Positions 51,729 through 61,796 of a stretch of 64,000 nucleotides of DNA are shown piece by piece; positions within the stretch are counted from its first letter, which is position 1; every line of letters begins with the position of its first letter. Source of the stretch: an uncultured Prevotella sp. (GTDB taxonomy: Bacteria > Bacteroidota > Bacteroidia > Bacteroidales > Bacteroidaceae); contig USRA01000001.1 in assembly GCA_900557035.1 (NCBI GenBank), positions 1-64,000 of the forward strand, read 5' to 3'. The notes under the pieces were generated by a model that was not told where the DNA came from, searched no databases, and was given only the letters and a program-made list of their open reading frames with translations. A program made the position numbers and the translations under genes.

Positions 51729-54700
51729 TTACTTGCCATACTTGCTTGGTGCGATTCCAAACTTGTTCTTGAAGCACTTATAAAAATAGGTGGAATCGGA
51801 GAAGCCAACCTTTTCGCTGATCTCGCTTACGGTGTATTCGCCTTCCAGCAGGAGCTTGGCGGCAATGCGCAGGCGCTCGTTCTGGATATAGATGTTTGGC
51901 GAAACACCCATGATGCTCTTGGTGCGATTATATACCGTGGTACGGCCCAGGCAGAGCAGCTCGGCAAGGCGATCTACATTGAAGTTGTTATCGCCGATAT
52001 GCTGTGCCACGATAGTCTCCAGCTTATCCTTGAACTTCTTGTCGAGGGTGGACATCAGGAGGGTAGGCTCATTCTTCTTGAGCTCCTTCACTGGCTTGAC
52101 CAGGATTACTTCTCCGCAGGAAGACTGCTCTGCTTTCTCTAGTGGAGCATTTTCCTTAAGAGTCGTTTCCTGACCAAGTGCTTTCTCCTGCTGCGCTTTC
52201 TCTTCAGCCTTCTGCTTCGCTTTCAGTTCCATAGCCACAAATTGTAGGGCTCGGGCGATGAGGAGCTTGAAGTTGCAAGGCTTCACCATATAGTCATCTA
52301 CGAAGTTCTTGTATGCCTTCAGTATATGGCTGGTATCATCGAAGGCTGTCAGCATGATGACAGGGATGTTCTGCGTTTCCGGATCTGCCTTCATATTGCT
52401 TACAATCTCGTAGCCGCTCATCTCCGGCAACTGGATGTCGCTGATGAGCAGGGCTGGCTTGATTCTCCGGATGTTCTCGTACCCCGTCTTGCCATTCATG
52501 AATGTTTCTACATGGAAATAGACAGACAGCTCCGACTTGATCTGCTCCAGTATGTCCGGATCATCTTCTATCACCATCACGGTAACGTTGTTGATGGCTT
52601 TCGGAGTCATCTCCTTTACAATCATCTCTATCTCGTCCTTGTCGATGCTGTGGTCATCCAGCGCCTTCTTTTCGATGATATCCTCCGGCTGATACTTGCC
52701 GGCATCATTTGGCAGGGCAAGGCAGAAACGGCTGCCTCCGAGATCCAGGGAACGCTCATAGGTGAGCGAACCCTTGTGGATTTCCGCCATCTGATGCGCC
52801 GTATAGAGACCGATACCCATACCGCCCTTGGAAGCATAGCCGTGCATGAATGGCTTGAAGAGATCAGCCTCTCTTTCCGGTTTGATACCCGGACCATTGT
52901 CTTCTACCGAGAAGAACACGATGTTGTTCTCCTGATAGAGTTTCACGCTGATAATACCCTTGTCTGGGGTATATTTCACGGCATTGCTCAGCAGGTTATA
53001 CACGATGGTTTCCACCTTTTCCTGGTCGAAGAGCATCTCGTGGTTGCTGGTCCAGGGAGTGAAACTCATGGTGATGTCCTTCTGTTTGGCCACGGTATAG
53101 AAATTATTGTAGATGGTGCGCACGAAACCGATGATTTCTCCCTTTTCTACATTCAGCTTCATATTGCCCGTATTGATTTTGCGGAACTCCATCAGCTGGT
53201 TGATGAGTCGCTGCAGTCGCTTGGTTCCTCTGGAGAGGGTATTGATGTTGTTCTTGGAAGCATAGCCTTCTCCCTTGGTCATCATCTTTTCCACGGCACT
53301 CTGGATGATGGCGAGCGGGGTGCGGAACTCATGAGAGATATGGGTGAAGAAGTTGATTCGGAAATCAGACATCTGTTTCTCCAAAGCAATCTGCTGGTTC
53401 AGTTCGAAGTTTCTTCTCCATGAACGATAGTAGAGCACTCCGGCTCCGCAGATGATGAGCAGATAGATGCACCACGCCCATACCGTATTGTACCAAGGCT
53501 GACAGATGGTGATATGGAGCAGGTTTTCCTCGCTCCACTGGTTGCTGCCTATACGGGTACGGATATGCAGGGTGTAGCTGCCAGGGTTCAGGTCGCTGAA
53601 CTCGGCATGGTTGATGCTGGTCATCGGGCGCCAGGTATTGTCTATTCCTTCCATATAGTACTGGTACATCGCATCCTTGATGTGCGGATAATCGAAGTTG
53701 GAGAAGTGGATGTTGAGCGAATTCTTGTCGTGTGGCAGGCTGATTTCCCGTGTATAGTTCAGCGCCTTGGTCAGGATTTGCTCATTTTCTGCTTCGTATA
53801 TTGAGATACCATTGATGGCGAGGTCGGTGATGACCGCTCTTATGTGGGCTGGTGGTATGCTGATGGTGCGGGATGGCTGGATGAAGATCATACCGTCGGC
53901 AACACCGAATACCAGTCTGCCATCCTTCAGCTTGGTGGCGCAGTTCTCCGTAAAGTTGTTGCTGAAGATGGTGCGTCCTGTCTGGAATGAACGGATATCA
54001 TTGGTCTTGGCGTTGAGACGGGAGATTCCTTCCTCTGTACCAATCCAGATATTGTCGTAGTTGTCCTCCTCCAGTGAGCGGGTATTGTTGTCGGTGAGTC
54101 CCTTGCTGGTATCAAACAGCTCGTACTCCAGTTCCCAGGTCTTCTCGTTGTAGCTGCATTTCAGAATGCCGCCAGTTGCTGCAAACCACAGTTTCCCGTC
54201 ATGTGCCTCGATGCCGCAATTGATTTCGCTTACCGGCAGCTTTCCGTTTTCGTCGCTGAAGTGCAGGAACTTCTGGGCTGTGATCTTCTTTTCAGCAGTA
54301 TTAACCATCAGGATACCATTGTTGCTGCATACCCAGAGTCTGCCTTTGCGGTCCAGAAGCAGATCATGGATTTGGGCTTCCTTGCCGTCAGCATTCAGAA
54401 ACTGCTCGAATTTCCGTGGCTGCTGCCCCGTAGTCTGTGGGGTGATGAGCAGACCTTCTCCCCAGGTGGCAATCCAGGCTCTTCCCTGCTTGTCGAAGAT
54501 GGTCTTGTAGAAGGCGGCACCTGGCGCATAATGTTCCTTCTCATATTTGGAATATTTTACGCCATCAATGTAGATGCCGTCTCCCTTGGTAGATATCCAT
54601 TTCTTGCCCTGCGGATCTATGGCATAGTCATAGACGCAGGCATCGGTCTGCTTTTCTACCGTTCGCTGTAGGGTTCTGGCATCATAGATGTAAGTCATGT

Positions 54701-56081
54701 TGGCACGGGTAGTGACGGCGAGCTTGTCATTGCCTATGTTGCTGATATGGCGCACGTAGTTGCTCCATTCCCGGTTGGTATTTGGTTCAATCCTGACATG
54801 CTCTGTGTTGAGATCCTTAAGTTCACGGCAGCAATATACGCCATCTCCGGTACAGATCCAGATGCATCCGCTGCGGTCGATGAATACGTTCAGCAGGAAG
54901 TCGGAATGGAAGAGCGGGTCTTTGTCTGCTGCAGAGAAGTGCTGGAGTTCATCTTCCTTCGGGTTGTAGATGAAGAGTCCGTTACCATAAGATACGATAT
55001 ATACATTTCCGTGGGCATCTTCGGCAGCCACGAAGTTCTTGTCTCTACCGTTGATGTAAGCCTTGTCGTCCAGCAGATGGAATTTTCTGAAGAGCTTTCC
55101 CCTTTTGTTGAACAGGTAGGCGTTTCCCTTCTTGTCGTAAAGAAACTCATAGGATTTGAGATAGGTTTTCGACATGGCATTCGGTATCTGGATGGCTGGC
55201 TTGTGAAAGATGCCGGTCTTCAGATTCATTGCAAAAGTTTCTTCCTGGGTAAAGATATACCATTCTCCCTGCCAGAAGAAGGAGGCGTGCGATTTACCCA
55301 CATATCCCACCATGGATGGGAGATGGGATTTCCTGACGAGTTTGCCCGAGTTGTCATAAAGAAAGGCATCGCCCTTGTCGGTCAGCACGGCGATATGATT
55401 GCCGTCAGTAGTCAGGGTGATGATATGCTGGTTCTTGAGCTTCAGATGGCTCTTGCCATCAGGGGTGATGCGGTTAAGACCTTTACCGGATGCTATCCAT
55501 ACATTCAGTTTGGCGTCTTCTATCATCTGTAGCTGATTGTCGCCTATCAGTTTGCCGTTCTTTGTAGTATAATCTGTGGCTTGAAACTTTCCGTTGCTAT
55601 AAGTCAGGTATCTGGCTCCAAAATCTCCAGAAAAGAGCCACATGCCATTCTGGCTCTTGAATCGGTTTCTCAAGAGCGTAGCATTCTCCTTATCGAAATA
55701 ATCGGAGAAATGAGCTGTTTCCAGGTCGAAGCAGCAGAGGATATTGGATGGATTGTAGCCCCAGATGAGTCCATGTTTCTCGTCGTTGATGAGTTGGGAG
55801 ATGGAGTGGTGACTCTTTTGTCCGGAGTTCTTGCTGAGATTGGTGAAGTTGATAAACTGGTAGCCATCATATCTGCTCACTCCGTTAGGGGTGCCGAGCC
55901 AGATAAATCCATCTCTATCCTGAATGATATCGTTCACCGTATTGCATGACAGACCGTCCTTAGCCGAGAGTCGCTTCCCGTCTAATTTGATGCTGCCGAA
56001 TGCCTGCAGAGGCATCAGCCAAATGCTGATGAATCCTACTATATATAATAAGGTGTAGAATATTTTTTTGTTTCTTTTCAT
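51729..56081 (-). CDS. Hybrid two-component system (HTCS) sensor-regulator of the polysaccharide locus
   Basis: A 1450-aa one-protein signalling chain. A signal anchor (KRNKKIFYTLLYIVGFISIW) is followed by periplasmic two-propeller repeats (NTVNDIIQDRDGFIWLGTPN and similar), a Y_Y_Y domain (about 800-860) and a membrane segment near 866-886. The cytoplasmic part has HisKA (FFTHISHEFRTPLAI, phospho-His near 913), HATPase (VEDNGPGI, GGMGIGLYTA), a receiver (VMVIEDDPDIL; phospho-Asp in LLISDIQLPEMSG) and an AraC HTH (last ~100 residues). The frame is open 73 codons upstream, but a TATTTTTG promoter box (56106-56113) lies there, so I start at 56081. Divergent from the SusC gene it should activate. 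Confidence 0.95.
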   Translation of the reverse strand: MKRNKKIFYTLLYIVGFISIWLMPLQAFGSIKLDGKRLSAKDGLSCNTVNDIIQDRDGFIWLGTPNGVSRYDGYQFINFTNLSKNSGQKSHHSISQLINDEKHGLIWGYNPSNILCCFDLETAHFSDYFDKENATLLRNRFKSQNGMWLFSGDFGARYLTYSNGKFQATDYTTKNGKLIGDNQLQMIEDAKLNVWIASGKGLNRITPDGKSHLKLKNQHIITLTTDGNHIAVLTDKGDAFLYDNSGKLVRKSHLPSMVGYVGKSHASFFWQGEWYIFTQEETFAMNLKTGIFHKPAIQIPNAMSKTYLKSYEFLYDKKGNAYLFNKRGKLFRKFHLLDDKAYINGRDKNFVAAEDAHGNVYIVSYGNGLFIYNPKEDELQHFSAADKDPLFHSDFLLNVFIDRSGCIWICTGDGVYCCRELKDLNTEHVRIEPNTNREWSNYVRHISNIGNDKLAVTTRANMTYIYDARTLQRTVEKQTDACVYDYAIDPQGKKWISTKGDGIYIDGVKYSKYEKEHYAPGAAFYKTIFDKQGRAWIATWGEGLLITPQTTGQQPRKFEQFLNADGKEAQIHDLLLDRKGRLWVCSNNGILMVNTAEKKITAQKFLHFSDENGKLPVSEINCGIEAHDGKLWFAATGGILKCSYNEKTWELEYELFDTSKGLTDNNTRSLEEDNYDNIWIGTEEGISRLNAKTNDIRSFQTGRTIFSNNFTENCATKLKDGRLVFGVADGMIFIQPSRTISIPPAHIRAVITDLAINGISIYEAENEQILTKALNYTREISLPHDKNSLNIHFSNFDYPHIKDAMYQYYMEGIDNTWRPMTSINHAEFSDLNPGSYTLHIRTRIGSNQWSEENLLHITICQPWYNTVWAWCIYLLIICGAGVLYYRSWRRNFELNQQIALEKQMSDFRINFFTHISHEFRTPLAIIQSAVEKMMTKGEGYASKNNINTLSRGTKRLQRLINQLMEFRKINTGNMKLNVEKGEIIGFVRTIYNNFYTVAKQKDITMSFTPWTSNHEMLFDQEKVETIVYNLLSNAVKYTPDKGIISVKLYQENNIVFFSVEDNGPGIKPEREADLFKPFMHGYASKGGMGIGLYTAHQMAEIHKGSLTYERSLDLGGSRFCLALPNDAGKYQPEDIIEKKALDDHSIDKDEIEMIVKEMTPKAINNVTVMVIEDDPDILEQIKSELSVYFHVETFMNGKTGYENIRRIKPALLISDIQLPEMSGYEIVSNMKADPETQNIPVIMLTAFDDTSHILKAYKNFVDDYMVKPCNFKLLIARALQFVAMELKAKQKAEEKAQQEKALGQETTLKENAPLEKAEQSSCGEVILVKPVKELKKNEPTLLMSTLDKKFKDKLETIVAQHIGDNNFNVDRLAELLCLGRTTVYNRTKSIMGVSPNIYIQNERLRIAAKLLLEGEYTVSEISEKVGFSDSTYFYKCFKNKFGIAPSKYGK

Positions 56082-56105
56082 TTGATAGGTCGTTTGATTC
56101 TTCTG

Positions 56106-56113
56106 CAAAAATA
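56106..56113 (-). promoter_or_regulatory. -7 box of the HTCS gene
   Basis: TATTTTTG on the minus strand, 25 nt before the ATG at 56081; supports the shorter start. Confidence 0.65.
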
Positions 56114-56184
56114 CGATAAAATCCTTAGACCGCAAAACAAAAAGAAAGGGAAAACATAATATAAAAAACAAAAAATGGGTAAAA

Positions 56185-56219
56185 GTCAAAAAATAAAGGT
56201 GAATGGTCAAAATATAAAG
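56185..56219 (+). promoter_or_regulatory. Direct-repeat operator of the susC promoter (probable HTCS site)
   Basis: Two 14-bp copies of GTCAAAA(A/T)ATAAAG at 56185-56198 and 56206-56219, 13 of 14 bases alike, 21 bp apart (two helical turns). They end 21 bp before the -7 box. Confidence 0.75.
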
Positions 56220-56240
56220 TATAGTCGGCAAGAATAAGTG

Positions 56241-56248
56241 TATTTTTG
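56241..56248 (+). promoter_or_regulatory. -7 box of the susC-susD promoter
   Basis: TATTTTTG, 41 nt before the susC ATG at 56290. No -33 match is seen, as expected for an activator-dependent promoter. Confidence 0.7.
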
Positions 56249-56289
56249 CAACCGAAACAATAAACATATAAACCAAAACGTAATAAAAC

Positions 56290-59200
56290 ATGGACAACAA
56301 ACTATTTTTAAAGGAGTCTGTTTTGCCTGTTACTCTTTTTTGCTCAGCATTGATGTTTTCTCCTATCGGAGTAGCTCAGGTGAATGCAGCAACGAATGTA
56401 GTACAGCAAGCTAAAACAGTAAAAGGTACAGTTGTAGATAACATGGGCGAGCCAGTCATTGGCGCCAGTGTTAAAGTAGTAGGCACTACCAATGGTGCCG
56501 TAACTGATCTAGATGGTAACTTTACTTTGACCAATGTGCCAAAGAATGCTACCGTGGAAATTTCGTATATCGGTTATACAACCCAGAAAGTGAGTGTTGC
56601 CGGAAAGAGCGATCTGAAGGTAACATTGCAGGAAGACAATAAGGCTTTGGATGAAGTCGTGGTAGTAGGTTATGGTGTGCAGCGCAAGAGCGATGTGACC
56701 GGAGCCTTGGCTCACCTGGATTCCAAGGACCTGACAGCGATGCCTGTCAAGGATGCCCTGGAGGGTATGCAGGGTAAGACTGCCGGTGTGGATATCACCA
56801 ACTCTCAGCGTCCTGGTACAGTAGGTAGTATCACTATCCGTGGTCAGCGCTCTATCGGTGCCAGCAGTGCTCCGCTCTATGTAGTAGATGGTATGATTAT
56901 CCAGAACGGTGGTATCGAGAATATCAACCCTCAGGATATCGAGAGCATCGAGGTATTGAAGGATGCTTCTGCTACCGCTATCTATGGTGCACGTGGTGCC
57001 AACGGTGTTGTGCTCGTTACTACCAAGAAGGGTAAGGAAGGCAAGGTGACCCTGAACTATGCAGGTACCGTAACCTTCTCTACACTCCACGACGTAACCA
57101 AGATGATGAATGCCACACAGTGGCTGGACTATGCCCGCCGTGCAGCATACAACTATGGCGGCTATGGCGATCCTAAGGCAGATTTTGCTCCAGACTATGC
57201 CAGCGACCAGAAACTCTTTGGCGGTGAACCAGCCAGCTGGGCCAATATCGAGCAGGCTTGGGTGAACGGAACTTATCATCCTGAGCTCGTCGGTTCTTAC
57301 GACTGGGCTTCACAGGGTAAGCAGACCGGCGTAACCCACGAGCATACTATCAGCGCTTCGGGCGGTACAGATAAGTTCAAGGGCTATGGTTCCTTCGGTT
57401 ATTTGAACCAGAAGGGCACTCAGCCAGGTCAGAGCTATCAGCGCTTCACCCTGAATACATCTTTCGAGGCTAGACCAGTAGCTCCATTGACATTGGGCTT
57501 CACCATGAATGCTTCATACGGAACCCAGAACTACGGTTACAACTACAGCAAGTCTGTAACCGGTGCGGGCGATTACTATAATGCTCTGAATACCATGATT
57601 CCATGGACTGTTCCTTACGATTCTGATGGCAACTATATCCGCAATCCATGGGCTTACAACGTGAACATCATCAACCCTATCGATGAGTTGAAGTATAATA
57701 CCAACAAGCGTACCAATTTCCGTATCAATGGCAGTGCCTACGCTCAGTTTGATTTTGGTAAGGTTTGGAAGCCATTGGAGGGCTTGCAGTATCGCATCCA
57801 GTTTGGTCCTGAGCTCCAGTACTATCGCCTGGGCATCGCCAATGCGGCTGATGGTATCAATGGCGACGGCAACAATGTGGCTCAGTACAACCCATCCAAT
57901 AAGGTGGCTTGGACACTCGATAACCTGGTTTACTATAACAAGACTATTGCCAAGAACCATCGTATCGGTGTAACCCTCTTGCAGAGTGCTTCCAAGTATC
58001 ATTATGAGAATGGTAATATTAAGGCGAATGTGGCAAGTGCTGACGAGTTGTGGTGGAACACCAGCTCTCTGAGCAAGCCATTGCAGTATACCACCGGTCT
58101 GACAGAGACCCAGCTGGCTTCCTACATGGCTCGCGTGAACTATACCTATGCAGATAAGTATATGCTGACAGCCAGTGTACGTACCGATGGTGCCTCTCAG
58201 TTGGCTGACGGTCATAAGTGGGCTTCCTTCCCATCTGTAGCGCTCGGCTGGCGCATCGATCAGGAGAAGTTCATGCAGAAGGCTGATTTCATCAGCAATC
58301 TGAAACTCCGTCTGGGTTATGGTATTTCCGGTAACTATGCGGTATCTGCATACGCTACTCAGGGTGCCGTTCAGAGCAACGTATATACCTGGGGTGCAAC
58401 AACATCCGTAGGTTATCTGCCATCAGATGCTTCTGCCAAGAGTCCTAACAAGATGGCGAACCTCGACCTCGGTTGGGAGAAGACCAAGCAGTGGAACGTA
58501 GGTCTCGACTTCGGTTTCATCAATAACCGTATCAGCGGTAGTGTTGACTACTATCACAACAAGACTACTGACTTGATTCTGGCTACCACCATCCCATCTC
58601 TCACCGGTTATACCAGCACATACGCCAACGTAGGTGAGACTTCAGGCTGGGGTCTTGATGTACAGTTGAATGCCATCCCTGTGAAGACCAGGGATTTCGA
58701 ATGGAATACCAGTCTTACCTGGACCATCGACCGCAACCGTGTGGATAAGTTGAACAATGGCGTGAAGGAGAACGTGAACGATCGTCTCTTCGTAGGCGAG
58801 GAAATCGGTGTTTACTACGATTATGTATATGATGGAATCTGGAAGACCTCTGAGGCAGAAGAAGCTGCCAAGTTTGGTCGCAAGCCTGGTCAGATCAAGG
58901 TGAAGGATGTAAATCCTGATGGCAAGATTGATGCCAACGACCGTCAGATTGTAGGTAAGGTTCGTCCACGCTGGTCAGGCGGTTGGCACAATACCTTCAG
59001 TTACAAGAACTTCGAGTTGTCTTGCTTCATCTATGCCCGCTGGAAGTTTACCGTAGCCAAGGGTGCAGAGACGTTGGGCGGTATGTATGCTATGCGTGAT
59101 CTGGATTACTGGATTGCCGGTGTTAACGAGGACGCTGAGTATTATGCTCCTGGTTCTAATGGTCAGGCAGCAGATGCTTATTCTGGCTCAATGAACTATC

Positions 59201-59442
59201 AGGACGGTTCATATATCAAGATGCGTAACATCTCTCTGGGTTATACCTTCCCTAAGAATGTAACCAGCAAGATGGGCATGAGCAACCTCAAGGTTTATGT
59301 TCAGGCAATGAACCCATTCACTATCTACAAGAAGTGCAAGTGGCTTGATACCGACCTCTTGAGTTATGACAACAACTCAACATCTTATGGTTCAGGTACA
59401 ACCATCAAGAGCTGGGTTATCGGATTAAACATTGGATTCTAA
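56290..59442 (+). CDS. SusC-like TonB-dependent transporter
   Basis: A 1050-aa outer-membrane transporter. Signal peptide to about residue 34 (...VAQVNAA). A CarboxypepD_reg domain (about 42-118; GTVVDNMGEPVIGASVKVVG) leads to the plug with the SusC signature NPQDIESIEVLKDASATAIY and GARGANGVVLVTTKKG, then a beta-barrel ending in GLNIGF. It imports oligosaccharides caught by the SusD partner encoded 16 nt downstream. Position next to PL11 and the HTCS suggests rhamnogalacturonan I oligosaccharides (inference). Confidence 0.96.
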   Translation: MDNKLFLKESVLPVTLFCSALMFSPIGVAQVNAATNVVQQAKTVKGTVVDNMGEPVIGASVKVVGTTNGAVTDLDGNFTLTNVPKNATVEISYIGYTTQKVSVAGKSDLKVTLQEDNKALDEVVVVGYGVQRKSDVTGALAHLDSKDLTAMPVKDALEGMQGKTAGVDITNSQRPGTVGSITIRGQRSIGASSAPLYVVDGMIIQNGGIENINPQDIESIEVLKDASATAIYGARGANGVVLVTTKKGKEGKVTLNYAGTVTFSTLHDVTKMMNATQWLDYARRAAYNYGGYGDPKADFAPDYASDQKLFGGEPASWANIEQAWVNGTYHPELVGSYDWASQGKQTGVTHEHTISASGGTDKFKGYGSFGYLNQKGTQPGQSYQRFTLNTSFEARPVAPLTLGFTMNASYGTQNYGYNYSKSVTGAGDYYNALNTMIPWTVPYDSDGNYIRNPWAYNVNIINPIDELKYNTNKRTNFRINGSAYAQFDFGKVWKPLEGLQYRIQFGPELQYYRLGIANAADGINGDGNNVAQYNPSNKVAWTLDNLVYYNKTIAKNHRIGVTLLQSASKYHYENGNIKANVASADELWWNTSSLSKPLQYTTGLTETQLASYMARVNYTYADKYMLTASVRTDGASQLADGHKWASFPSVALGWRIDQEKFMQKADFISNLKLRLGYGISGNYAVSAYATQGAVQSNVYTWGATTSVGYLPSDASAKSPNKMANLDLGWEKTKQWNVGLDFGFINNRISGSVDYYHNKTTDLILATTIPSLTGYTSTYANVGETSGWGLDVQLNAIPVKTRDFEWNTSLTWTIDRNRVDKLNNGVKENVNDRLFVGEEIGVYYDYVYDGIWKTSEAEEAAKFGRKPGQIKVKDVNPDGKIDANDRQIVGKVRPRWSGGWHNTFSYKNFELSCFIYARWKFTVAKGAETLGGMYAMRDLDYWIAGVNEDAEYYAPGSNGQAADAYSGSMNYQDGSYIKMRNISLGYTFPKNVTSKMGMSNLKVYVQAMNPFTIYKKCKWLDTDLLSYDNNSTSYGSGTTIKSWVIGLNIGF

Positions 59443-59458
59443 AAACAGGACTTTCATC

Positions 59459-61576
59459 ATGAAAACAAATAAGATATTATTCGCTTCTCTTCTCTTGGGA
59501 GCGACATTGGGAACAGCAATGACATCATGCAGCGACTCATTTCTCGACGAGAAGCTGATTACAGAGAAGGGTACTGCCTACTTCAAGACAGAGGCTGGTA
59601 TCAACGACCTGGCTATAGGTACTTATCAGAAGTTGAAGTTCAAGTTCAACTATATCTGGGGTTATAACATGTATAACATGGGTATCGATGAGTTTACCGG
59701 CGGTGCCAATGATATTGCTGCATGGAACCATTATGGTACAGACTTGAACTCTGGCGAGACTGGTTCCAACCAGCCTTTGTGGGACAATATGTATGGTACC
59801 ATCGAACCAGCCAACATCCTGATTCAGAACGTGCCTCTGTATTACAGCCAGAAGAGCGCCAAGTATAACATTCGTCTGGGCGAGGGCTACTTCTTCCGTG
59901 CCTATGCCTACTTCGAGCTGGTTAAGCAGTATGGAGGTGTGCCTCTGAAATTGGAGCCATCTACAGGCGTATCCTATACCTTCACCCGCAATTCTGAGGA
60001 AGAGTGCTTCGCTCAGATCATCTCAGACTTCGAGAAGGCATACGAACTGCTGCCTGAGGAACCTGAGGACAAGCAGCTGGGCCGTCTCACCAAGTCGGCT
60101 GCAGCCCACTTCCTGGCAAAGGTTCATCTGTTCCGTGCATCAGAACTGCACGACAGCTGGAACTCCCAGTATAAGGATGCCGACCTGGCTGCAGTCATCA
60201 AGTATGGCGATGAGGTAATCAAGAAGCATCCATTGTGCAGCAACTTCCAGGAACTCTGGGACTACACCGAGCCTGATGGTGCCAATGAGAAGGTGAGCGA
60301 GGTGGTACTTGCTGCCCAGTTCTCTGACAACAGCGACTCCTGGGGCCGTTTCGGTAACCAGATGCACCTCTGCTTCCCATCTGTATATCAGAACCTGGCA
60401 GGTATGAAGCGTGATATTTCCGGCGACCGTGAGTTCAGCTATGTAAGCTCTACTGAATATACCATCCAGGTATTCGACCGCGTGAACGACTCCCGTTTCT
60501 GGAAGTCATTCATCACCAAGTATGGCTGTAACTATACCAATGGTGCTCCAAAGTGGGATGCTGCAGTCATGGCTAAGAATCCTGATGAATATACTGCAGA
60601 GGATGTTGCTGGCGAGCATCGCTTCGTGGGTGGACAGATTGGTTTGAAGTATATCGTAAACAATCCTGGTGATACCCGTTTCACTCCTGGTCATGACAAG
60701 GATGGCAACGAGTCTAAGTCAGAGGATTTCGTATTGAAGGATGGCAAGGTCTGCCCAGAGCATACCTTTGTACGCTACTATGCCGGTCAGCCATTCCAGT
60801 GGAATACTGCCAAGGACAATACTACCCACTCTGGTAATTACTATACCATCTATCCACACAACCGTGGCGTAGCCTTGTCTAAGTTCCGTGACGGAGCCCG
60901 CAACGCTATCGCTTCTCAGTTTGGTACCCGCGATGCCATCATCGCCCGTTCTGCTGACGATGTGCTGATGGTTGCCGAGGCTTATATCCGTAAGAAGGAT
61001 TACAGCAATGCCATCAAGTATCTCAATATGGTTCGCGACCGTGCCGGATATGCTGAGGGTGAGGATCGCTCTATCAGCCGTGACGGTGGTCAGGCTTACA
61101 AGAAGAACAGTGTCTGCACCAACAAGGGTGGCGGTTTCTCTGCCGAGGGTGCCATCTATACAGAGGAGAACACTTACTTCGAGTCAAACAACATTCCTGT
61201 AACTACCGCCGCAACCAAGAGCAGCATGCATCTGAACAGTGTTGATGATATTCTGAACTCAGAGGCAGATAAGCCTATCTACGAAGCCTTGAAGTGCAAT
61301 TCAGAGGCAGAGAAGATGATGTGCTTCCTCCTGAATGAGCGTACCCGTGAGCTGATTGGTGAAAGCCAGCGTTGGGAAGACCTGGCACGTACCAAGACCT
61401 TGGAGGCTCGCTGGAATGCATTCAACGATGGTTCTCAGCGTGGCATCGGTAAGTTCGACCCAGCCAAGCATTACTATCGCCCTATTCCTCAGTCATTCCT
61501 CGACGGTATCACCAATGCGAATGGTGCTTCCCTGAGCAATGAGGAGAAGGAGAAGATGCAGAATCCTGGTTACTAA
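59459..61576 (+). CDS. SusD/RagB-like surface glycan-binding lipoprotein
   Basis: A 705-aa lipoprotein with signal peptide and lipid-accepting Cys at residue 24 (GTAMTSC). RagB/SusD family blocks: LDEKLITEKGTAYFKTEAGI, NMYGTIEPANILIQNVPLYY, EGYFFRAYAYFELVKQYGGV and, near the end, NERTRELIGESQRWEDLART. The frame could open at a TTG at 59432, but the ATG at 59459 gives a proper signal peptide. It is longer than typical SusD (about 550-600 aa), with extra loops in the 300-600 region. It acts as a lid on SusC. Confidence 0.95.
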   Translation: MKTNKILFASLLLGATLGTAMTSCSDSFLDEKLITEKGTAYFKTEAGINDLAIGTYQKLKFKFNYIWGYNMYNMGIDEFTGGANDIAAWNHYGTDLNSGETGSNQPLWDNMYGTIEPANILIQNVPLYYSQKSAKYNIRLGEGYFFRAYAYFELVKQYGGVPLKLEPSTGVSYTFTRNSEEECFAQIISDFEKAYELLPEEPEDKQLGRLTKSAAAHFLAKVHLFRASELHDSWNSQYKDADLAAVIKYGDEVIKKHPLCSNFQELWDYTEPDGANEKVSEVVLAAQFSDNSDSWGRFGNQMHLCFPSVYQNLAGMKRDISGDREFSYVSSTEYTIQVFDRVNDSRFWKSFITKYGCNYTNGAPKWDAAVMAKNPDEYTAEDVAGEHRFVGGQIGLKYIVNNPGDTRFTPGHDKDGNESKSEDFVLKDGKVCPEHTFVRYYAGQPFQWNTAKDNTTHSGNYYTIYPHNRGVALSKFRDGARNAIASQFGTRDAIIARSADDVLMVAEAYIRKKDYSNAIKYLNMVRDRAGYAEGEDRSISRDGGQAYKKNSVCTNKGGGFSAEGAIYTEENTYFESNNIPVTTAATKSSMHLNSVDDILNSEADKPIYEALKCNSEAEKMMCFLLNERTRELIGESQRWEDLARTKTLEARWNAFNDGSQRGIGKFDPAKHYYRPIPQSFLDGITNANGASLSNEEKEKMQNPGY

Positions 61577-61614
61577 TCGGATATCTAAAGGATAGGTTAA
61601 TGATTATATGTTGA

Positions 61615-61656
61615 AGAGCGGTATCTTTCTCTAGGTAGAAGGTATCGCTCTTTTTT
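61615..61656 (+). terminator. Terminator after susD
   Basis: AGAGCGGTATCTTTCT-type left arm (61615-61630) pairs with 61637-61651 with G-U pairs and is followed by T6. It separates susCD from the PL11 gene. Confidence 0.8.
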
Positions 61657-61754
61657 CTTCTCATACAGAAAACTGTAAGAATGAAATAATGAAGAATTGT
61701 ATGATAGTTCGCTTCTTCGGATAATATTACTAGGTAGATGAACCGGATTATGCG

Positions 61755-61762
61755 TACTTTTG
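61755..61762 (+). promoter_or_regulatory. -7 box of the PL11 gene
   Basis: TACTTTTG, 34 nt before the ATG at 61797; gives the lyase its own promoter. Confidence 0.65.
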
Positions 61763-61796
61763 TAGCAGAAATACAAAACAATAAACAACTATCATC

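Noticed and set aside
56082-56300. 73-codon N-terminal extension of the HTCS
   Set aside because: A promoter box for the gene lies inside it and the codons are extremely Phe/Leu rich; the start at 56081 gives a normal signal anchor.
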